A stretch of 64,000 nucleotides of DNA from Hufsiella arboris (GCF_009834875.1 NZ_WVHT01000001.1:777136-841135), one strand, 5' to 3'. Numbered from the stretch's first letter, positions 1-10,003 are shown. Notes: generated from the sequence alone by a model not told the origin. A program made the numbers and translations.

Positions 1-1
1 T

Positions 2-1450
2 GACTTTATACGTAAAACGAATGTGATCTCTGGCGAAGCCGGAGGTATCACGCAGCATATTGGTGCATACGAGGTTAAACTGGAAGATGGACGTAAGATC
101 ACCTTCCTGGATACACCTGGTCACGAAGCGTTTACCGCAATGCGTGCCCGTGGTGCCCAGGCAACAGATATAGCCATCATCGTAATTGCGGCAGACGACA
201 GTGTCATGCCTCAAACACGTGAAGCTATCAACCACGCGCAGGCGGCCGGTGTTCCGATAGTTTTTGCATTCAATAAAATTGATAAACCAGGGGCTAATCC
301 GGATAAAGTTCGTGAGCAACTTTCGGCAATGAATATTCTTGTTGAAGAGTGGGGCGGAAAATACCAGACCCAGGAAATCTCCGCGAAGAGCGGTTTAAAC
401 ATCGACCTTCTTTTAGAGAAAGTATTGCTGGAAGCGGAAATACTTGACCTGAAAGCGAATCCAAATAAACGTGCTGTTGGTACTGTTATCGAAGCGGCAC
501 TTGATAAAGGACGTGGTATTGTAACTACAGTATTGATACAGGCTGGTACTTTGCGTGTCGGTGATCCGATCCTTGCGGGATGTTACAGCGGGCGGGTAAA
601 AGCGCTAAGTAATGAGCGCGGACAGAAAGTTGACCAGGCCGGACCTTCAACTCCTGTACAGGTGTTAGGTATGCAGGGAGCGCCAACCGCGGGTGACAAG
701 TTTAACGCAATGGAAAGCGAACCAGAAGCTCGTGAAATCGCTAACAAGCGCCTTCAGTTACAACGTGAACAAGGTTTACGAACACAAAAACATATTACGC
801 TTGATGAGATCGGCAGACGTTTGGCTATCGGTAACTTCAAGGAATTGAATATCATCGTTAAAGGTGACGTGGATGGATCGATCGAAGCTCTTTCAGATTC
901 ATTGCTTAAACTTTCAACGCAGGAAATACAGGTTAATATCATTCATAAATCGGTTGGCCAGATTTCAGAATCAGACGTATTGTTAGCGTCGGCATCAGAT
1001 GCAATCATCATCGGCTTCCAGGTTCGTCCATCATCAGGCGCACGTAAGCTTGCTGAGCAGGAAGAAATTGATATCCGCTTGTACTCGATCATTTACGATG
1101 CGATCAATGAAGTAAAAGCGGCTATGGAAGGCATGCTTGCACCGGAATTCGAAGAGAAGATCGTTGCCAACGTCGAGATCCGTGAGACATTTAAGATCAC
1201 AAAAGTTGGAACGATTGCAGGTTGTATGGTTCTTGACGGTAAGATCACCAGGAACAGCAAGATCCGTATCGTTCGCGACGGCGTGGTAGTTTACACAGGT
1301 GAGCTTGCTTCATTGAAACGTTATAAAGATGATGTGAAAGAAGTTTCGGCCGGTTATGAATGCGGATTGAACATTAATAACTTTAATAACATCGAAGTTG
1401 GCGATATCGTTGAAGCATACGAGCAGGTTGAAGTGAAGAGGAAATTGTAA
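2..1450 (+). CDS. infB: Translation initiation factor IF-2, C-terminal part (5' truncated by window)
   Basis: IF-2 is the GTPase that brings fMet-tRNA to the 30S subunit and promotes 70S joining. The frame is open from base 2, so the start lies upstream of the window. A GTG at 23 is an internal valine, not a start. The G2 region ([12 protein letters not shown]) opens the visible part, followed by G3 DTPGHEAF at about nt 110, G4 NKID at about nt 272 and G5 SAK. After these come the domain II beta-barrel and the C-terminal fMet-tRNA-binding domain. The N-terminal region and the P-loop are missing only because of the window edge. A strong terminator follows directly, so infB ends its transcription unit. 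Identity is certain. Confidence 0.98.
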   Translation, partial: DFIRKTNVISGEAGGITQHIGAYEVKLEDGRKITFLDTPGHEAFTAMRARGAQATDIAIIVIAADDSVMPQTREAINHAQAAGVPIVFAFNKIDKPGANPDKVREQLSAMNILVEEWGGKYQTQEISAKSGLNIDLLLEKVLLEAEILDLKANPNKRAVGTVIEAALDKGRGIVTTVLIQAGTLRVGDPILAGCYSGRVKALSNERGQKVDQAGPSTPVQVLGMQGAPTAGDKFNAMESEPEAREIANKRLQLQREQGLRTQKHITLDEIGRRLAIGNFKELNIIVKGDVDGSIEALSDSLLKLSTQEIQVNIIHKSVGQISESDVLLASASDAIIIGFQVRPSSGARKLAEQEEIDIRLYSIIYDAINEVKAAMEGMLAPEFEEKIVANVEIRETFKITKVGTIAGCMVLDGKITRNSKIRIVRDGVVVYTGELASLKRYKDDVKEVSAGYECGLNINNFNNIEVGDIVEAYEQVEVKRKL

Positions 1451-1469
1451 GAAAATATTACGATAATAC

Positions 1470-1500
1470 AAGGCTGTCTTTTATAAGGCAGCCTTTTTTA
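1470..1500 (+). terminator. Rho-independent terminator after infB
   Basis: An 11-bp stem (AAGGCTGTCTT pairing with AAGGCAGCCTT, one G-T wobble) with a 4-nt loop is followed by a T-run, starting 20 nt after the infB stop. Confidence 0.9.
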
Positions 1501-1549
1501 TTGTTGGCAGAGCAGTTTCAAATTATTTTGACAAATTGTGCACGCATTT

Positions 1550-2395
1550 ATGAAAAGCAAAATTACAGGAGGAGATACCCGATTACTTTTTGAAACCACG
1601 GTTTTAAATAAGTATGTGGTGAGATATTATCAGTGTGTCGAAACAGGATTTATACAAACGGAGGAACCATATTGGCTTGGAGAAGCTTACGCATCTGCAA
1701 TAACTGATCTGGATGTCGGCCTTGTTTGGCGAAATCTGAGCCTGGCAAATAATTTAACTAAATTTCTTTATAGAAATTTTAATTCCAAAGGTGTTTTCCT
1801 CGATTATGCAGGTGGATACGGATTATTCACCAGGTTGATGAGAGATCGTGGGTTTAATTTTTATACGACAGATAAATATTGTGACAATTTGTTTGCAAAG
1901 CATTTTGACCTTGCTGACGTGAAAGGCACGGAACAGTTTACCGCGTTAACGGCGTTTGAAGTCTTAGAGCATCTTGTTGATCCGATTGGGTTTATGCGCG
2001 AAATTGTCGATTTTTCAAATAACATAATTTTTACAACGGAGTTGATTCCCGAGAAGCCGATTGACTCATGTGATGACTGGTGGTATTTTTCACCACAAAC
2101 CGGTCAGCATGTTGCTTTCTATACACAAGAGTCATTAAGAGTATTAGGAAATATGTTTGGCCTATATTATTATACCGACAGCGAGAGCCTAAAAAATTAC
2201 GGTCTTAACCTACATTTATTTTCAAAAACGAAGTTTGAGCAGAATCCCTTTTTTGAAAAGAAAGAGCCTTTCATCATACGGAAAGCCCGAAAACTTGTCA
2301 GCCGTTTTGATAAGCGGCTTGTCACATTGGAAAGTTTAACGATGCAAGATCACGATATGATAAAAGATATGCTGAATAAACCTAACATCACTTAA
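1550..2395 (+). CDS. Class I SAM-dependent methyltransferase
   Basis: The protein has a Rossmann-type methyltransferase core. SAM motif I is the DYAGGYG segment at about residue 85, and the later TAFEVLEHLVDP segment is typical of Methyltransf_11/23-like enzymes. The acceptor is unknown. Its place at the edge of a glycosyltransferase cluster suggests methylation of a sugar or lipid-linked glycan, but that is inference. A GTG at 1538 is in frame, but the ATG at 1550 is the more likely start. The 3' end overlaps the converging glycosyltransferase gene by 8 nt. There is no signal peptide or membrane segment, so a cytosolic enzyme is expected. Confidence 0.8.
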   Translation: MKSKITGGDTRLLFETTVLNKYVVRYYQCVETGFIQTEEPYWLGEAYASAITDLDVGLVWRNLSLANNLTKFLYRNFNSKGVFLDYAGGYGLFTRLMRDRGFNFYTTDKYCDNLFAKHFDLADVKGTEQFTALTAFEVLEHLVDPIGFMREIVDFSNNIIFTTELIPEKPIDSCDDWWYFSPQTGQHVAFYTQESLRVLGNMFGLYYYTDSESLKNYGLNLHLFSKTKFEQNPFFEKKEPFIIRKARKLVSRFDKRLVTLESLTMQDHDMIKDMLNKPNIT

Positions 2396-3326
2396 AGCCA
2401 AGAAGTCTTTTTATTTGCATCTTTCGCTCTTTTTTGCGAAGTTTTTTTAACCTGTTCTCGATATCAAAGTCGCGATTTAGTAGTAGTGAATCAGCCTTTG
2501 TTTCCGCTAAGATATACTCGGGATGAATTACTTCAGCCGGTAGATCTTCGTGCGGAATATTAGCATTACGATCAACTTCGTTAAAGGTGTGTGTTGCATT
2601 TTGCCCAAAACCTATATTGGAAACGAGGTTGCAATTCGGAATTACACAAAGTCCGTTTTCAAAAAAATTAATGATTCCTACCTGGTAGTCCCATGTATCT
2701 ATCTTACCATCTTTTAGCTGCTGGAAGATATCAACCCAGCTTTGTATCAGCAATTGTTCGGAAAAAACATTAGAGAATTGCCTTTCAGCTTCGGGCCGCT
2801 GATATTTTGACAGTTCAACATCATAAGAATTCCATACACGTTTCCAGCTAGCCCAGCCCCAAACGTGCACATTCCGGGAAAAGTAATAAGTGGCGTCACC
2901 CCATTTTTTCCCGTATTGGAGGTTGCAACCGGTTATATGCCTAATCCTGGAATCGTACCTGTATTTGACAAGCATCTCGTCGCAAAAGCGAAAAAAGTCA
3001 TTTGAGGGAAGGCAGTCGTCTTCTAAAATAATACCTTCTTCTTCTTTGGAAAAAAACCAGTCGACCGCAGATGAAACAGCATACTTACAGCCAAGATTTT
3101 TCTCACGGAACAACGTTTCTACACTGCAATCCCAATCAACCTGCTCAATAACTTTGCGCGCTTCGCTGCAAAGATGTTCTTCGTCTTCCCTACTTGTCCG
3201 CGGCCCGTCAGCTGCAATATACAGACGCTTCGGCTTTGCTTCCCTGATCCTTTCAAAAACCGTCAACGTCGTATCTGGCCGATTGAAAATGATGAAAAGT
3301 AGCGGAGATGACGTTTGGTAAGGCAT
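2388..3326 (-). CDS. GT-A fold glycosyltransferase (nucleotide-diphospho-sugar transferase)
   Basis: A 312-residue protein whose N-terminus begins with a GT-A type strand (LLFIIFNRPDTT). An acidic LEDDCLPSNDFF segment at residues 101-112 is the likely metal/nucleotide-sugar DxD-type site. The later HVWGWASWKRVW segment is characteristic of this Bacteroidota group, which is often labelled hemolysin-activation-like or GT2-like. It lies 6 nt downstream of the GT9 gene on the same strand, so the two are co-transcribed. The role is probably adding one sugar to LPS or another surface glycan. Donor and acceptor cannot be read from sequence. Confidence 0.8.
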   Translation of the reverse strand: MPYQTSSPLLFIIFNRPDTTLTVFERIREAKPKRLYIAADGPRTSREDEEHLCSEARKVIEQVDWDCSVETLFREKNLGCKYAVSSAVDWFFSKEEEGIILEDDCLPSNDFFRFCDEMLVKYRYDSRIRHITGCNLQYGKKWGDATYYFSRNVHVWGWASWKRVWNSYDVELSKYQRPEAERQFSNVFSEQLLIQSWVDIFQQLKDGKIDTWDYQVGIINFFENGLCVIPNCNLVSNIGFGQNATHTFNEVDRNANIPHEDLPAEVIHPEYILAETKADSLLLNRDFDIENRLKKLRKKERKMQIKRLLGFK

Positions 3327-3332
3327 GATTTA

Positions 3333-4490
3333 TTAATTATTTACGACAGGGTTGTGAGACATTATTTCAAAAAATGCACTTTGCGCCTGATCGACTGTAT
3401 TTACCGAGATACATGGATATGGTTCTTCTTTTTTTGTTTCATAAATACAGTACCAGTTACAATTATAGCATGGCATCATGGTGTACACAAAACGTAAATT
3501 CCGGCTTAGTTCTTCCGGATAAGGAATAAAACGTTTGTAGTGAGCTACGCCGTGAATGCAAACAGCAGGTGTATTACAAGCCGCCGCTATATGAATTGCA
3601 CTTGTATCATTCGTTATTACACATTCTGCGGCTGAAATAGTATGGATGACTTCAGGTAAAGTTGTTTTTCCGGCGATGCTTGTTACCCTGTTATCGCCAG
3701 TCATGGCAACAATTACTTGTGCCAAATTTCGTTCGCTTTGGCTTCCTAAAATAATAACATCGTAGTTTGTCCGGGCTAATATCTGCCTGATCACTACACT
3801 GAAGTTCTCTGCACCCCATTCCCTTTTGACCGAACCGGCACCCGGTACAATAGCGACGTAATTGCCTTTTTGTTTTGCTGTTGCTATTACAGGTTTTATG
3901 AGCTCGATTTTTTGGGAGAGCGCCGTTTCGAAAAAGAATTTGTTCCTGTAGAACTCAAAATGTATATCCGGAGGAAGTAATAGCAGGTCGGTGTAAAAGA
4001 GATCCATTTTTTTCTTGTATCGGGGTAGTATTCTTTCATTATCGCTTTGAAAGCCTGTAAGATGATCGCTGCACGCCAACGCGGCCAGGCCATCGTTGAG
4101 CAATGTTCGCGTATATGTTGGCTGCAGCACAACTTCATACCGGCGTTTAAAAAGCTGCCAGCCAAGTTTCAGGAGATCGATAGGCCTTTCATATATGTCA
4201 TTTAGTTCGACGAAAAAAGCCTCGCCAATCCATTCTGAATCGTATTCAACGGTAATATCTTTCCATGCCGTATTTCCGCACAAATCAATCTCGTAGTTTT
4301 TGTACTTATCGGATGTTTTAACGGCTTGTATAAAGTTCCTGAATAGAATATAGTCGCCGACAGCGTCGATTTTAATAATAAGAATACGCTTTCTCGATTT
4401 TCGCAGAACGGAAATTAACTTCAAGAGATACGGGAGTTTCAGTAAAACGAATCTCGTAAAGCGAAACTTATTTCTGTTCTTAATCTCCAT
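3333..4490 (-). CDS. Glycosyltransferase family 9 (ADP-heptose:LPS heptosyltransferase-like)
   Basis: A 385-residue GT-B enzyme. The N-terminal KIDAVGDYILFRN segment is the GT9 start motif. The C-terminal half carries VPGAGSVKREWG and the donor-site segment ITNDTSAIHIAAACNTPAVCIHG. The family transfers heptose from ADP-heptose to LPS inner core at the cytoplasmic face. Several Cys residues occur near the C-terminus (CYNCNWYCIY), a feature seen in many Bacteroidota members. It sits 20 nt after the ABC exporter gene and 6 nt before another glycosyltransferase, as expected for an LPS core operon. The exact sugar is not determinable. Confidence 0.85.
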   Translation of the reverse strand: MEIKNRNKFRFTRFVLLKLPYLLKLISVLRKSRKRILIIKIDAVGDYILFRNFIQAVKTSDKYKNYEIDLCGNTAWKDITVEYDSEWIGEAFFVELNDIYERPIDLLKLGWQLFKRRYEVVLQPTYTRTLLNDGLAALACSDHLTGFQSDNERILPRYKKKMDLFYTDLLLLPPDIHFEFYRNKFFFETALSQKIELIKPVIATAKQKGNYVAIVPGAGSVKREWGAENFSVVIRQILARTNYDVIILGSQSERNLAQVIVAMTGDNRVTSIAGKTTLPEVIHTISAAECVITNDTSAIHIAAACNTPAVCIHGVAHYKRFIPYPEELSRNLRFVYTMMPCYNCNWYCIYETKKEEPYPCISVNTVDQAQSAFFEIMSHNPVVNN

Positions 4491-4510
4491 TACAAACGCT
4501 TCCGGTGCTC

Positions 4511-6328
4511 TTATTCGAATGTCTGCATATTAACAAGCTTGCTGTATAAGCCGTTCTTGCTGATCAGGTCAGTGTGCGTTCCGTGCTCGACTATCCTTCC
4601 ACCTTCAAGCACCATTATTTCATCCGCATTTTGAATCGTACTTAAACGGTGGGCGATAACTAAAGTTGTACGATTTTGCATCAGATTATTCAATGCATCC
4701 TGAACTAGTTTTTCCGATTCAGTATCGAGTGCAGATGTTGCTTCGTCAAGCAACATAATGGACGGATTGGAAAGAACGGCCCTTGCAATATTTATCCGCT
4801 GTTTTTGACCACCTGATAATTTCATTCCCCGGTCGCCGATATTTGTAAAATATCCATTTTCCGTCTGGGTAATGAAATCATGAGCGTTGGCAATTTTGGC
4901 CGCTGCTTCTACCTCTTCCAATGTAGCATCCGGTTTTCCAAACGCTATATTATTAAAAATCGAATCGTTAAATAAGATGGATTCCTGGTTCACGAATCCC
5001 ATCTGCGCGCGGAGTGATTCGGCTTTAATTGTTTTGGTATCGATACCGTCGAATAAAATGCTTCCCGACTTAGGCTCGGTAAATCGCGGAAGGAGATCCA
5101 TCAAAGTCGATTTGCCACCGCCCGACGGCCCCACCAGTGCAATTGTTTTGCCTTTAGGAATTACTGCTGTAATGTCTTTCAAGACAATTTTATCGCCATA
5201 AGCGAAGTCGACATTGCGAAATTCAATTTTGTCATTAAAACCGTCAACAACTTTCGCGTCCGGCTGATCGGTAATGGCAGGCTTTGTATCGATTAATTCC
5301 AATACCCGCTCTCCCGCCGCTATACCCTGGTGTATGTTGCTGAAAGAATCGCTGATTGATTTAACCGGGCGGGTTAATTGTGAGAAAATGCCTATATAAA
5401 CTATAAATTGAGCAGATGTTAGCTCCGACTGCTTGTTTAGAATAAGGTAGCCTCCGTAAAGCACAATCCCTGAGATCATCAGAACGCTGAGAAACTGCGA
5501 TGTCGGAGAAGCAAGTTGTTGCCTGCGGGCCATTGCTTTAACAATGTTAGTGTATGTGCGATTCTCACTGTTAAAGCGATCTTTCATCCGGAAACTTGCG
5601 TTAAAAGCCTTTACGATCTTTATGCCGGTAAGCGCTTCATCAAGATAACTGATCATCAATCCAAATGACTGCTGCAAATTGATGGCTTGCTGCTTTAAGT
5701 TTTTTACAATCCGGGCAACAACAAAGCCGGCAATGGGAACTACTAACAGCGATATCAGCGTAAGCTTAACTGAAATATTTAATAAGATGACCAGGTAGGC
5801 GATTATTTGCAGAGGTTCTTTAAAAATAACCTGTAACGTGCCCGTAACTGAATATTGAACCACCTGAACATCATTGGTGATTTTTGACATGATGTCTCCC
5901 TTACGTTCGTTACTGAAATATCCCAGGTGTAAATCAATCATGTTATTAAACACGGATTTGCGGAGATTCAATAAAGTATGTGCCCTGAGATTTTCCATGA
6001 TTCGCTGCGAAAGGTAAGCGAAAATATTAGCAAGGAATACCGACACAACAATAACAGAGCATACGATTTTTAATGTTGTCCACGCGCCATAAACTTTCAG
6101 ATAATAGTTAACATAATAATTAAAGTTTCCCATGATATCCCATGCGGCCGGAACCTCGGTAGGTGTTTTTAAAACCTTCGTGCTCGAAAAAAGCGTGTCA
6201 AGCAATGGCGCAAGAAGCGCCAGGTTTAGGGTATTGAAAATAATTGCTAAAAGAGTGAATAGGATATATGGTATAGCAAATTTTTCTATGGGTTTGGCAA
6301 AAGACAGTAGCCGAAAATAAGTCTTCAT
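4511..6328 (-). CDS. ABC transporter, fused permease/ATPase (MsbA-like lipid or glycan exporter)
   Basis: A 605-residue half-transporter with about six N-terminal membrane helices followed by an ATPase domain. Walker A is GPSGGGKST (about residues 400-408), the signature is LSGGQKQR (about 504), and Walker B is IMLLDEATSALD. A TTG at 6346 is in frame, but it lies inside a TACTTTTG promoter element, so the ATG at 6328 is chosen. The family includes MsbA, which flips lipid A-core, and other exporters. Flanking LPS-type glycosyltransferases favour an MsbA-like role. A second, separate ABC exporter is encoded at 20430-22184. Confidence 0.88.
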   Translation of the reverse strand: MKTYFRLLSFAKPIEKFAIPYILFTLLAIIFNTLNLALLAPLLDTLFSSTKVLKTPTEVPAAWDIMGNFNYYVNYYLKVYGAWTTLKIVCSVIVVSVFLANIFAYLSQRIMENLRAHTLLNLRKSVFNNMIDLHLGYFSNERKGDIMSKITNDVQVVQYSVTGTLQVIFKEPLQIIAYLVILLNISVKLTLISLLVVPIAGFVVARIVKNLKQQAINLQQSFGLMISYLDEALTGIKIVKAFNASFRMKDRFNSENRTYTNIVKAMARRQQLASPTSQFLSVLMISGIVLYGGYLILNKQSELTSAQFIVYIGIFSQLTRPVKSISDSFSNIHQGIAAGERVLELIDTKPAITDQPDAKVVDGFNDKIEFRNVDFAYGDKIVLKDITAVIPKGKTIALVGPSGGGKSTLMDLLPRFTEPKSGSILFDGIDTKTIKAESLRAQMGFVNQESILFNDSIFNNIAFGKPDATLEEVEAAAKIANAHDFITQTENGYFTNIGDRGMKLSGGQKQRINIARAVLSNPSIMLLDEATSALDTESEKLVQDALNNLMQNRTTLVIAHRLSTIQNADEIMVLEGGRIVEHGTHTDLISKNGLYSKLVNMQTFE

Positions 6329-6343
6329 CAATTTATAATTGAA

Positions 6344-6351
6344 CAAAAGTA
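6344..6351 (-). promoter_or_regulatory. -7 element TACTTTTG upstream of the ABC exporter
   Basis: This matches the Bacteroidota -7 consensus TAnnTTTG about 16 nt upstream of the ATG at 6328. No clear -33 TTTG is seen at the right distance, so this is a partial match. Confidence 0.4.
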
Positions 6352-6388
6352 CTCATTAAACGAAGAATGCTTAACAGCAGCATGTCAA

Positions 6389-7138
6389 TTAGTAAAATTT
6401 GCTGTTCTTCTCCTTTTGCTTTCGGAATCGTTTAAAGATGAACCTTAGATAAATTGAGAGGCCAAAATGACGTCTTATAAGTGCGGCTTTATCTTTTTTA
6501 AACACAGGATCCTCTGTCATTGAGGAAAATCCATGCATATTATAATGGGCGATTGTAATCGGGTAAAATTGTTTTTTAAATTGCCGGTCTCCCCAAACTT
6601 TAATATTTAACACATGATCGGCAAATACCGGGTATTTTAGCTCATAGTGATATTTTTTAAATACAGCGGCGGGATAAATAATCGATTGATGATTCATGGA
6701 ATATTTTGCCAGCCGGTAAGCGCTGAATGCACCGCTTAGCAGGTCTGCCGGCTCGCTGTTGCCGTAATATACCGTCTGCTCGTCATTTAGCAGGGATGTC
6801 AGATCGCTGAATCCAGGCAACAGATAATCATCGGAACCTAAGAAATATACCCACCTGCCAGTTGCCAAAGCGACGCCTTTGTTTAGGGCGTCATAAATTC
6901 CATTGTCCCTTTCAGACGTCCACGCAGAAATAGTAGATTCCCACTTTTTTATAATATCCAGGGTTTGATCGCTGCTCCCTCCGTCAACGATGATCAGTTG
7001 AATATTTTTTTCCTTTTGTTCGCTGATTGATGAGAGGCAATTCTCGAGATGCTCTTCCGCGTTAAAAGTTGCGATAATTATGCTTACTAGTGGTTGCCCG
7101 TTAGCTGTTTCTTTACCAGGTATATGTTTTTGCATCAT
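6389..7138 (-). CDS. Glycosyltransferase family 2
   Basis: A 249-residue GT-A enzyme. The N-terminal segment VSIIIATFNAEEHLENCL is followed by VDGGSSDQT and the DxD-type site FLGSDDYLLPG. These are the GT2 nucleotide-sugar and metal sites. The short form, with no membrane segments, fits a single-sugar cytosolic transferase. Such WcaA-like enzymes often act in O-antigen or exopolysaccharide synthesis. It is the first gene of the minus-strand glycan group and is divergent from the membrane-anchored GT2 at 7196. Two ATG codons are adjacent at the start. Substrate is unknown. Confidence 0.85.
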   Translation of the reverse strand: MMQKHIPGKETANGQPLVSIIIATFNAEEHLENCLSSISEQKEKNIQLIIVDGGSSDQTLDIIKKWESTISAWTSERDNGIYDALNKGVALATGRWVYFLGSDDYLLPGFSDLTSLLNDEQTVYYGNSEPADLLSGAFSAYRLAKYSMNHQSIIYPAAVFKKYHYELKYPVFADHVLNIKVWGDRQFKKQFYPITIAHYNMHGFSSMTEDPVFKKDKAALIRRHFGLSIYLRFIFKRFRKQKEKNSKFY

Positions 7139-7171
7139 TTTTAGCGAGCGACTAAATTAAAAATAATAGCT

Positions 7172-7179
7172 TACTTTTG
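7172..7179 (+). promoter_or_regulatory. -7 element TACTTTTG for the GT2 gene at 7196
   Basis: The Bacteroidota -7 consensus ends 16 nt before the ATG. No good -33 TTTG is seen. Confidence 0.4.
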
Positions 7180-7195
7180 ACCACTTCAAGTCATT

Positions 7196-8305
7196 ATGGC
7201 GTTCAGTATTGATATAATTATCCCCTCATTCAGGCTTCAGGAACAGTATTTACTTCCAATTTTAGATCTGAAAAAACCTGGAGAGGTGCAAATAAAATAC
7301 TACCTCATATCGGATAATCCAACTATCGTACTTAGCGAAGCTTTAACAAATAGAATTAATAATGAGGATGTTATCTTAATTGTCAATTCTTCTAATTTGG
7401 GTGCAGCGGCTACCCGTAATCGTGGAATCGACGCGGGCGACGGAACCTGGATTCTATTTCTTGACGATGATATCGAAGTACAAGATGATCTGTTGTTAAA
7501 CTATACCGCCGCCATTCAGAATTACCAGGAGGAGATTGGGTTTATTGGCCTGGTCAATATGCCGTCACCACCAACAACTTTTGCAAAGGCTTTAGAATTG
7601 ATGGGCGCAACCGGAATCTTTAGCGTGGCAAAAGCGAAAGAAAGCTACGCCTGGGGAGCCACAGCCAATATGATAATTCGCCGTTCAGCGATAAAAGACC
7701 TGCGTTTTTCTGAAAACTATCCTAAGTTTGGCGGCGGTGAAGAGGTCGACTTCTTTCTCAGGGTACGTGAGAAGAATGGATTTAAAAATTATAAATCGCT
7801 ACCAGGCGCGGCAGTTACGCACCCATGGTGGCACAACGGAAAGAGAAACTATAAACAGTTTTATTATGGAAGGGGTAACAGTTATTTGCCACAGTTTAAT
7901 CCACAATATAAGTTTTATGACTTCTTAAACACCAGCGAAACCATGTTTGCCTGGCTGATTATTTCTGTCGTTTTCTTGATATTAAATCATTTAAAACTCC
8001 AGGCAATCGGACTAGTCGTATTGCTGATTATTTTGATAGAATTTATTGCCAACATGTTAAGGGTTTACTTGAAAACACGAAAAATCAATTTTGAACTTAT
8101 TTATGAACTTATGACGGTTAGAAATGCCTATGAGTTTGGCATTCTTTACGAAAACCTTTCGCGTTTGCGGTTTACAGGCATCGGCGAACGTTTTAGAGAT
8201 GACGGAAGCTTTAAACGTTCTGGCTTTGCTTTAAACAAATACAAAATTATTAAGCTTTCCTTATACGGCCTTGTAATAATATATCTGATCTATTCCGCTT
8301 CCTGA
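7196..8305 (+). CDS. Membrane-anchored glycosyltransferase family 2
   Basis: A 369-residue protein. The N-terminal GT2 catalytic domain has SSNLGAAATRNRGID followed by the DxD-type segment FLDDDIEV, then a GGGEEVDFFLRV acceptor/base region. After about residue 245 a hydrophobic hairpin follows (AWLIISVVFLIL and IGLVVLLIILIEF). A last hydrophobic segment lies near the C-terminus. The enzyme should therefore be tethered to the inner membrane facing the cytosol, as for transferases acting on lipid-linked sugars. It is the only plus-strand gene inside the glycan cluster. Its 3' end overlaps the converging gene by 16 nt. Confidence 0.85.
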   Translation: MAFSIDIIIPSFRLQEQYLLPILDLKKPGEVQIKYYLISDNPTIVLSEALTNRINNEDVILIVNSSNLGAAATRNRGIDAGDGTWILFLDDDIEVQDDLLLNYTAAIQNYQEEIGFIGLVNMPSPPTTFAKALELMGATGIFSVAKAKESYAWGATANMIIRRSAIKDLRFSENYPKFGGGEEVDFFLRVREKNGFKNYKSLPGAAVTHPWWHNGKRNYKQFYYGRGNSYLPQFNPQYKFYDFLNTSETMFAWLIISVVFLILNHLKLQAIGLVVLLIILIEFIANMLRVYLKTRKINFELIYELMTVRNAYEFGILYENLSRLRFTGIGERFRDDGSFKRSGFALNKYKIIKLSLYGLVIIYLIYSAS

Positions 8306-9081
8306 TAACCGTTTATACAGTAAGTCAATTTTTCCTTCAATGTACGCTGGTAAATTACATCGTTGGACTGTAGATTATGTCTGGAATAATGCTTGTGAAA
8401 AATGTGGTAGCCTATAGCAGCCATCTTTAAACGTTTTTTATAAATTCCGCTATTTATCAGGCGCGCAGCAAATTCATAATCTTCGCAGCCCCAACCTTCA
8501 AAATCGTTGTAATAACCATTTATTTGCACATAATCTTTTCTCCAGAAAGCTATGTTACATGCTTTAGCGTTATAAGAATCTTTTGGATCGGGTTGAAACA
8601 GAATCGATAAAAAAGGAATACGAAATGAATTAAACCGGCTGTAAATTCCTTTAGTAAACGGCGAGAATTTAACTTGTTTTGTTTGAAGTATTTCTTCAGA
8701 TTTCTTTTGATTAAGCATGGTCCTGCTACCTTGCACGAAAAAGCCCTTTTTTGCGGCTTTCATATGATCTTCTACGAATCTTGGATGCAAGATGATATCG
8801 CCGTCAACTTCAATAATATAATCTGAATGAGCCATTTTAATGGCCTTATTTAGCGCTAAGCTTTTTCTAAATCCTATATCTTCAATCCACGCATGTTTTA
8901 AGGGAACAGGAAATGCATCCCGGTATTTATTAACCAGGTCGATTGTAGGCCGGCCAGATCCATCATCAGCAATTAAAATTTCGTCAGGCATCCTGCTTTG
9001 TTGTAACACACTTCGTAGCACGAGTTCCAACGCTTCCGGCCAATTATAAGTAGATATCAATAACGCACACGTCACACGCAT
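8290..9081 (-). CDS. Glycosyltransferase family 2 with galactosyltransferase-type C-terminal region
   Basis: A 263-residue protein. The N-terminal GT2 fold has CALLISTYNWPEALELVL and IADDGSGRPT. The metal site is EVDGDIILHPRFV. The C-terminal FEGWGCEDYEFAARLINSG is typical of the Glyco_tranf_2_7 (galactosyltransferase C-like) region found in chondroitin-synthase-like enzymes. The gene is last in a three-gene minus-strand group after a GT9 and another transferase. It is probably a hexose or hexosamine transferase for a surface glycan; the sugar is unknown. It overlaps the convergent membrane GT2 gene at its 3' end. Confidence 0.85.
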   Translation of the reverse strand: MRVTCALLISTYNWPEALELVLRSVLQQSRMPDEILIADDGSGRPTIDLVNKYRDAFPVPLKHAWIEDIGFRKSLALNKAIKMAHSDYIIEVDGDIILHPRFVEDHMKAAKKGFFVQGSRTMLNQKKSEEILQTKQVKFSPFTKGIYSRFNSFRIPFLSILFQPDPKDSYNAKACNIAFWRKDYVQINGYYNDFEGWGCEDYEFAARLINSGIYKKRLKMAAIGYHIFHKHYSRHNLQSNDVIYQRTLKEKLTYCINGYQEAE

Positions 9082-9121
9082 GTTACAAAATTAATTATTC
9101 TTATTCGTGTTCCACACTTTC

Positions 9122-10000
9122 TCATTTCACTTTTTCGTAATTCTTATACTCTCCAATTCTTATGCCCGTCCAAACGAAAATCTTCTCGAGTAACCTTCTC
9201 CGAAAAGAATTTTTGTTTTTAGAAGTAGTTGGATCAAAGCTGAATTTCCAATTACTCTTTTCAATCCTTGCAGACATTACCTGTGGATAGCTTTCTTCAA
9301 ACTTTATTAACCTGTCGGCATTTCCATAGTCAAACGTATCAGATACCGGATAATTGTTTTCAATCCACTGATCCTCCTGATAAAACTTATTAAAATTTCT
9401 GACTTTGTGGTTAAGACTAGATGGAGGTTTTACCCATCCATAGTGATAGATATATGCGTCGATCTCCTTAACACGGATTTTCCGATCATCAATTCTGAAA
9501 CCCTGGGCGTCCCGATAGGAATGAACACCGGGTAAGTTTTTCACGATACGTATTTCTTTCCGGTACCAGCGCCTGGAAAAGGCGAAATAGTCGTAAGAGC
9601 CGTAAAAGTGTTTATACCGAAAAAGCAAGCCTTCAATCTTAGGATCATTCAAAGTTTGTTCCATCTCGCTTTTTATAAGAGGAAGATATTGTTCGTGAAC
9701 GCATTCATCACCTTGTATATAAAAAGCCCAATTACTATCTTTTGAAATTGCGGCGAAGGCTTTGTCTGTTTCGAGTGCGAAGGTTTTGCCACCATCTCTC
9801 ACATCATCATTCCAAACTGTCTCAACGATCTTTATTTTTGGTGAACCAATCGCCTCGATCAATTCCCTGGTATTATCCTCTGAGTTTCCGTGCGCAACAA
9901 TGAATTCGTCGCAAAGAGGAAGGATCGATGTAATTGCTTCGACGATGGGGTAGTCATTTTTTACCGCGTTCCTGATAAACGTAAAGCCGCTTACTTTCAT
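9122..10000 (-). CDS. GT2-like glycosyltransferase
   Basis: A 292-residue protein with a GT-A-like start (KVSGFTFIRNAVKNDYPIVEAI). It then has DEFIVAHGNSEDNT and a WAFYIQGDECVHEQ segment, where GDE replaces the usual DxD. The C-terminal half is aromatic-rich (HFYGSYDYFAFSRRWYRKEIRIV), a pattern of Bacteroidota GT2-like proteins of unknown donor. Its start is 3 nt after the stop of the GT9 gene at 10004, so it is translationally close-coupled. The fold assignment is fairly secure and the reaction is not. Confidence 0.75.
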   Translation of the reverse strand: MKVSGFTFIRNAVKNDYPIVEAITSILPLCDEFIVAHGNSEDNTRELIEAIGSPKIKIVETVWNDDVRDGGKTFALETDKAFAAISKDSNWAFYIQGDECVHEQYLPLIKSEMEQTLNDPKIEGLLFRYKHFYGSYDYFAFSRRWYRKEIRIVKNLPGVHSYRDAQGFRIDDRKIRVKEIDAYIYHYGWVKPPSSLNHKVRNFNKFYQEDQWIENNYPVSDTFDYGNADRLIKFEESYPQVMSARIEKSNWKFSFDPTTSKNKNSFRRRLLEKIFVWTGIRIGEYKNYEKVK

Positions 10001-10003
10001 ACA

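Noticed and set aside
2890..3321. 143-codon plus-strand ORF opposite a glycosyltransferase
   Set aside because: It is the antisense shadow of a clear GT gene.
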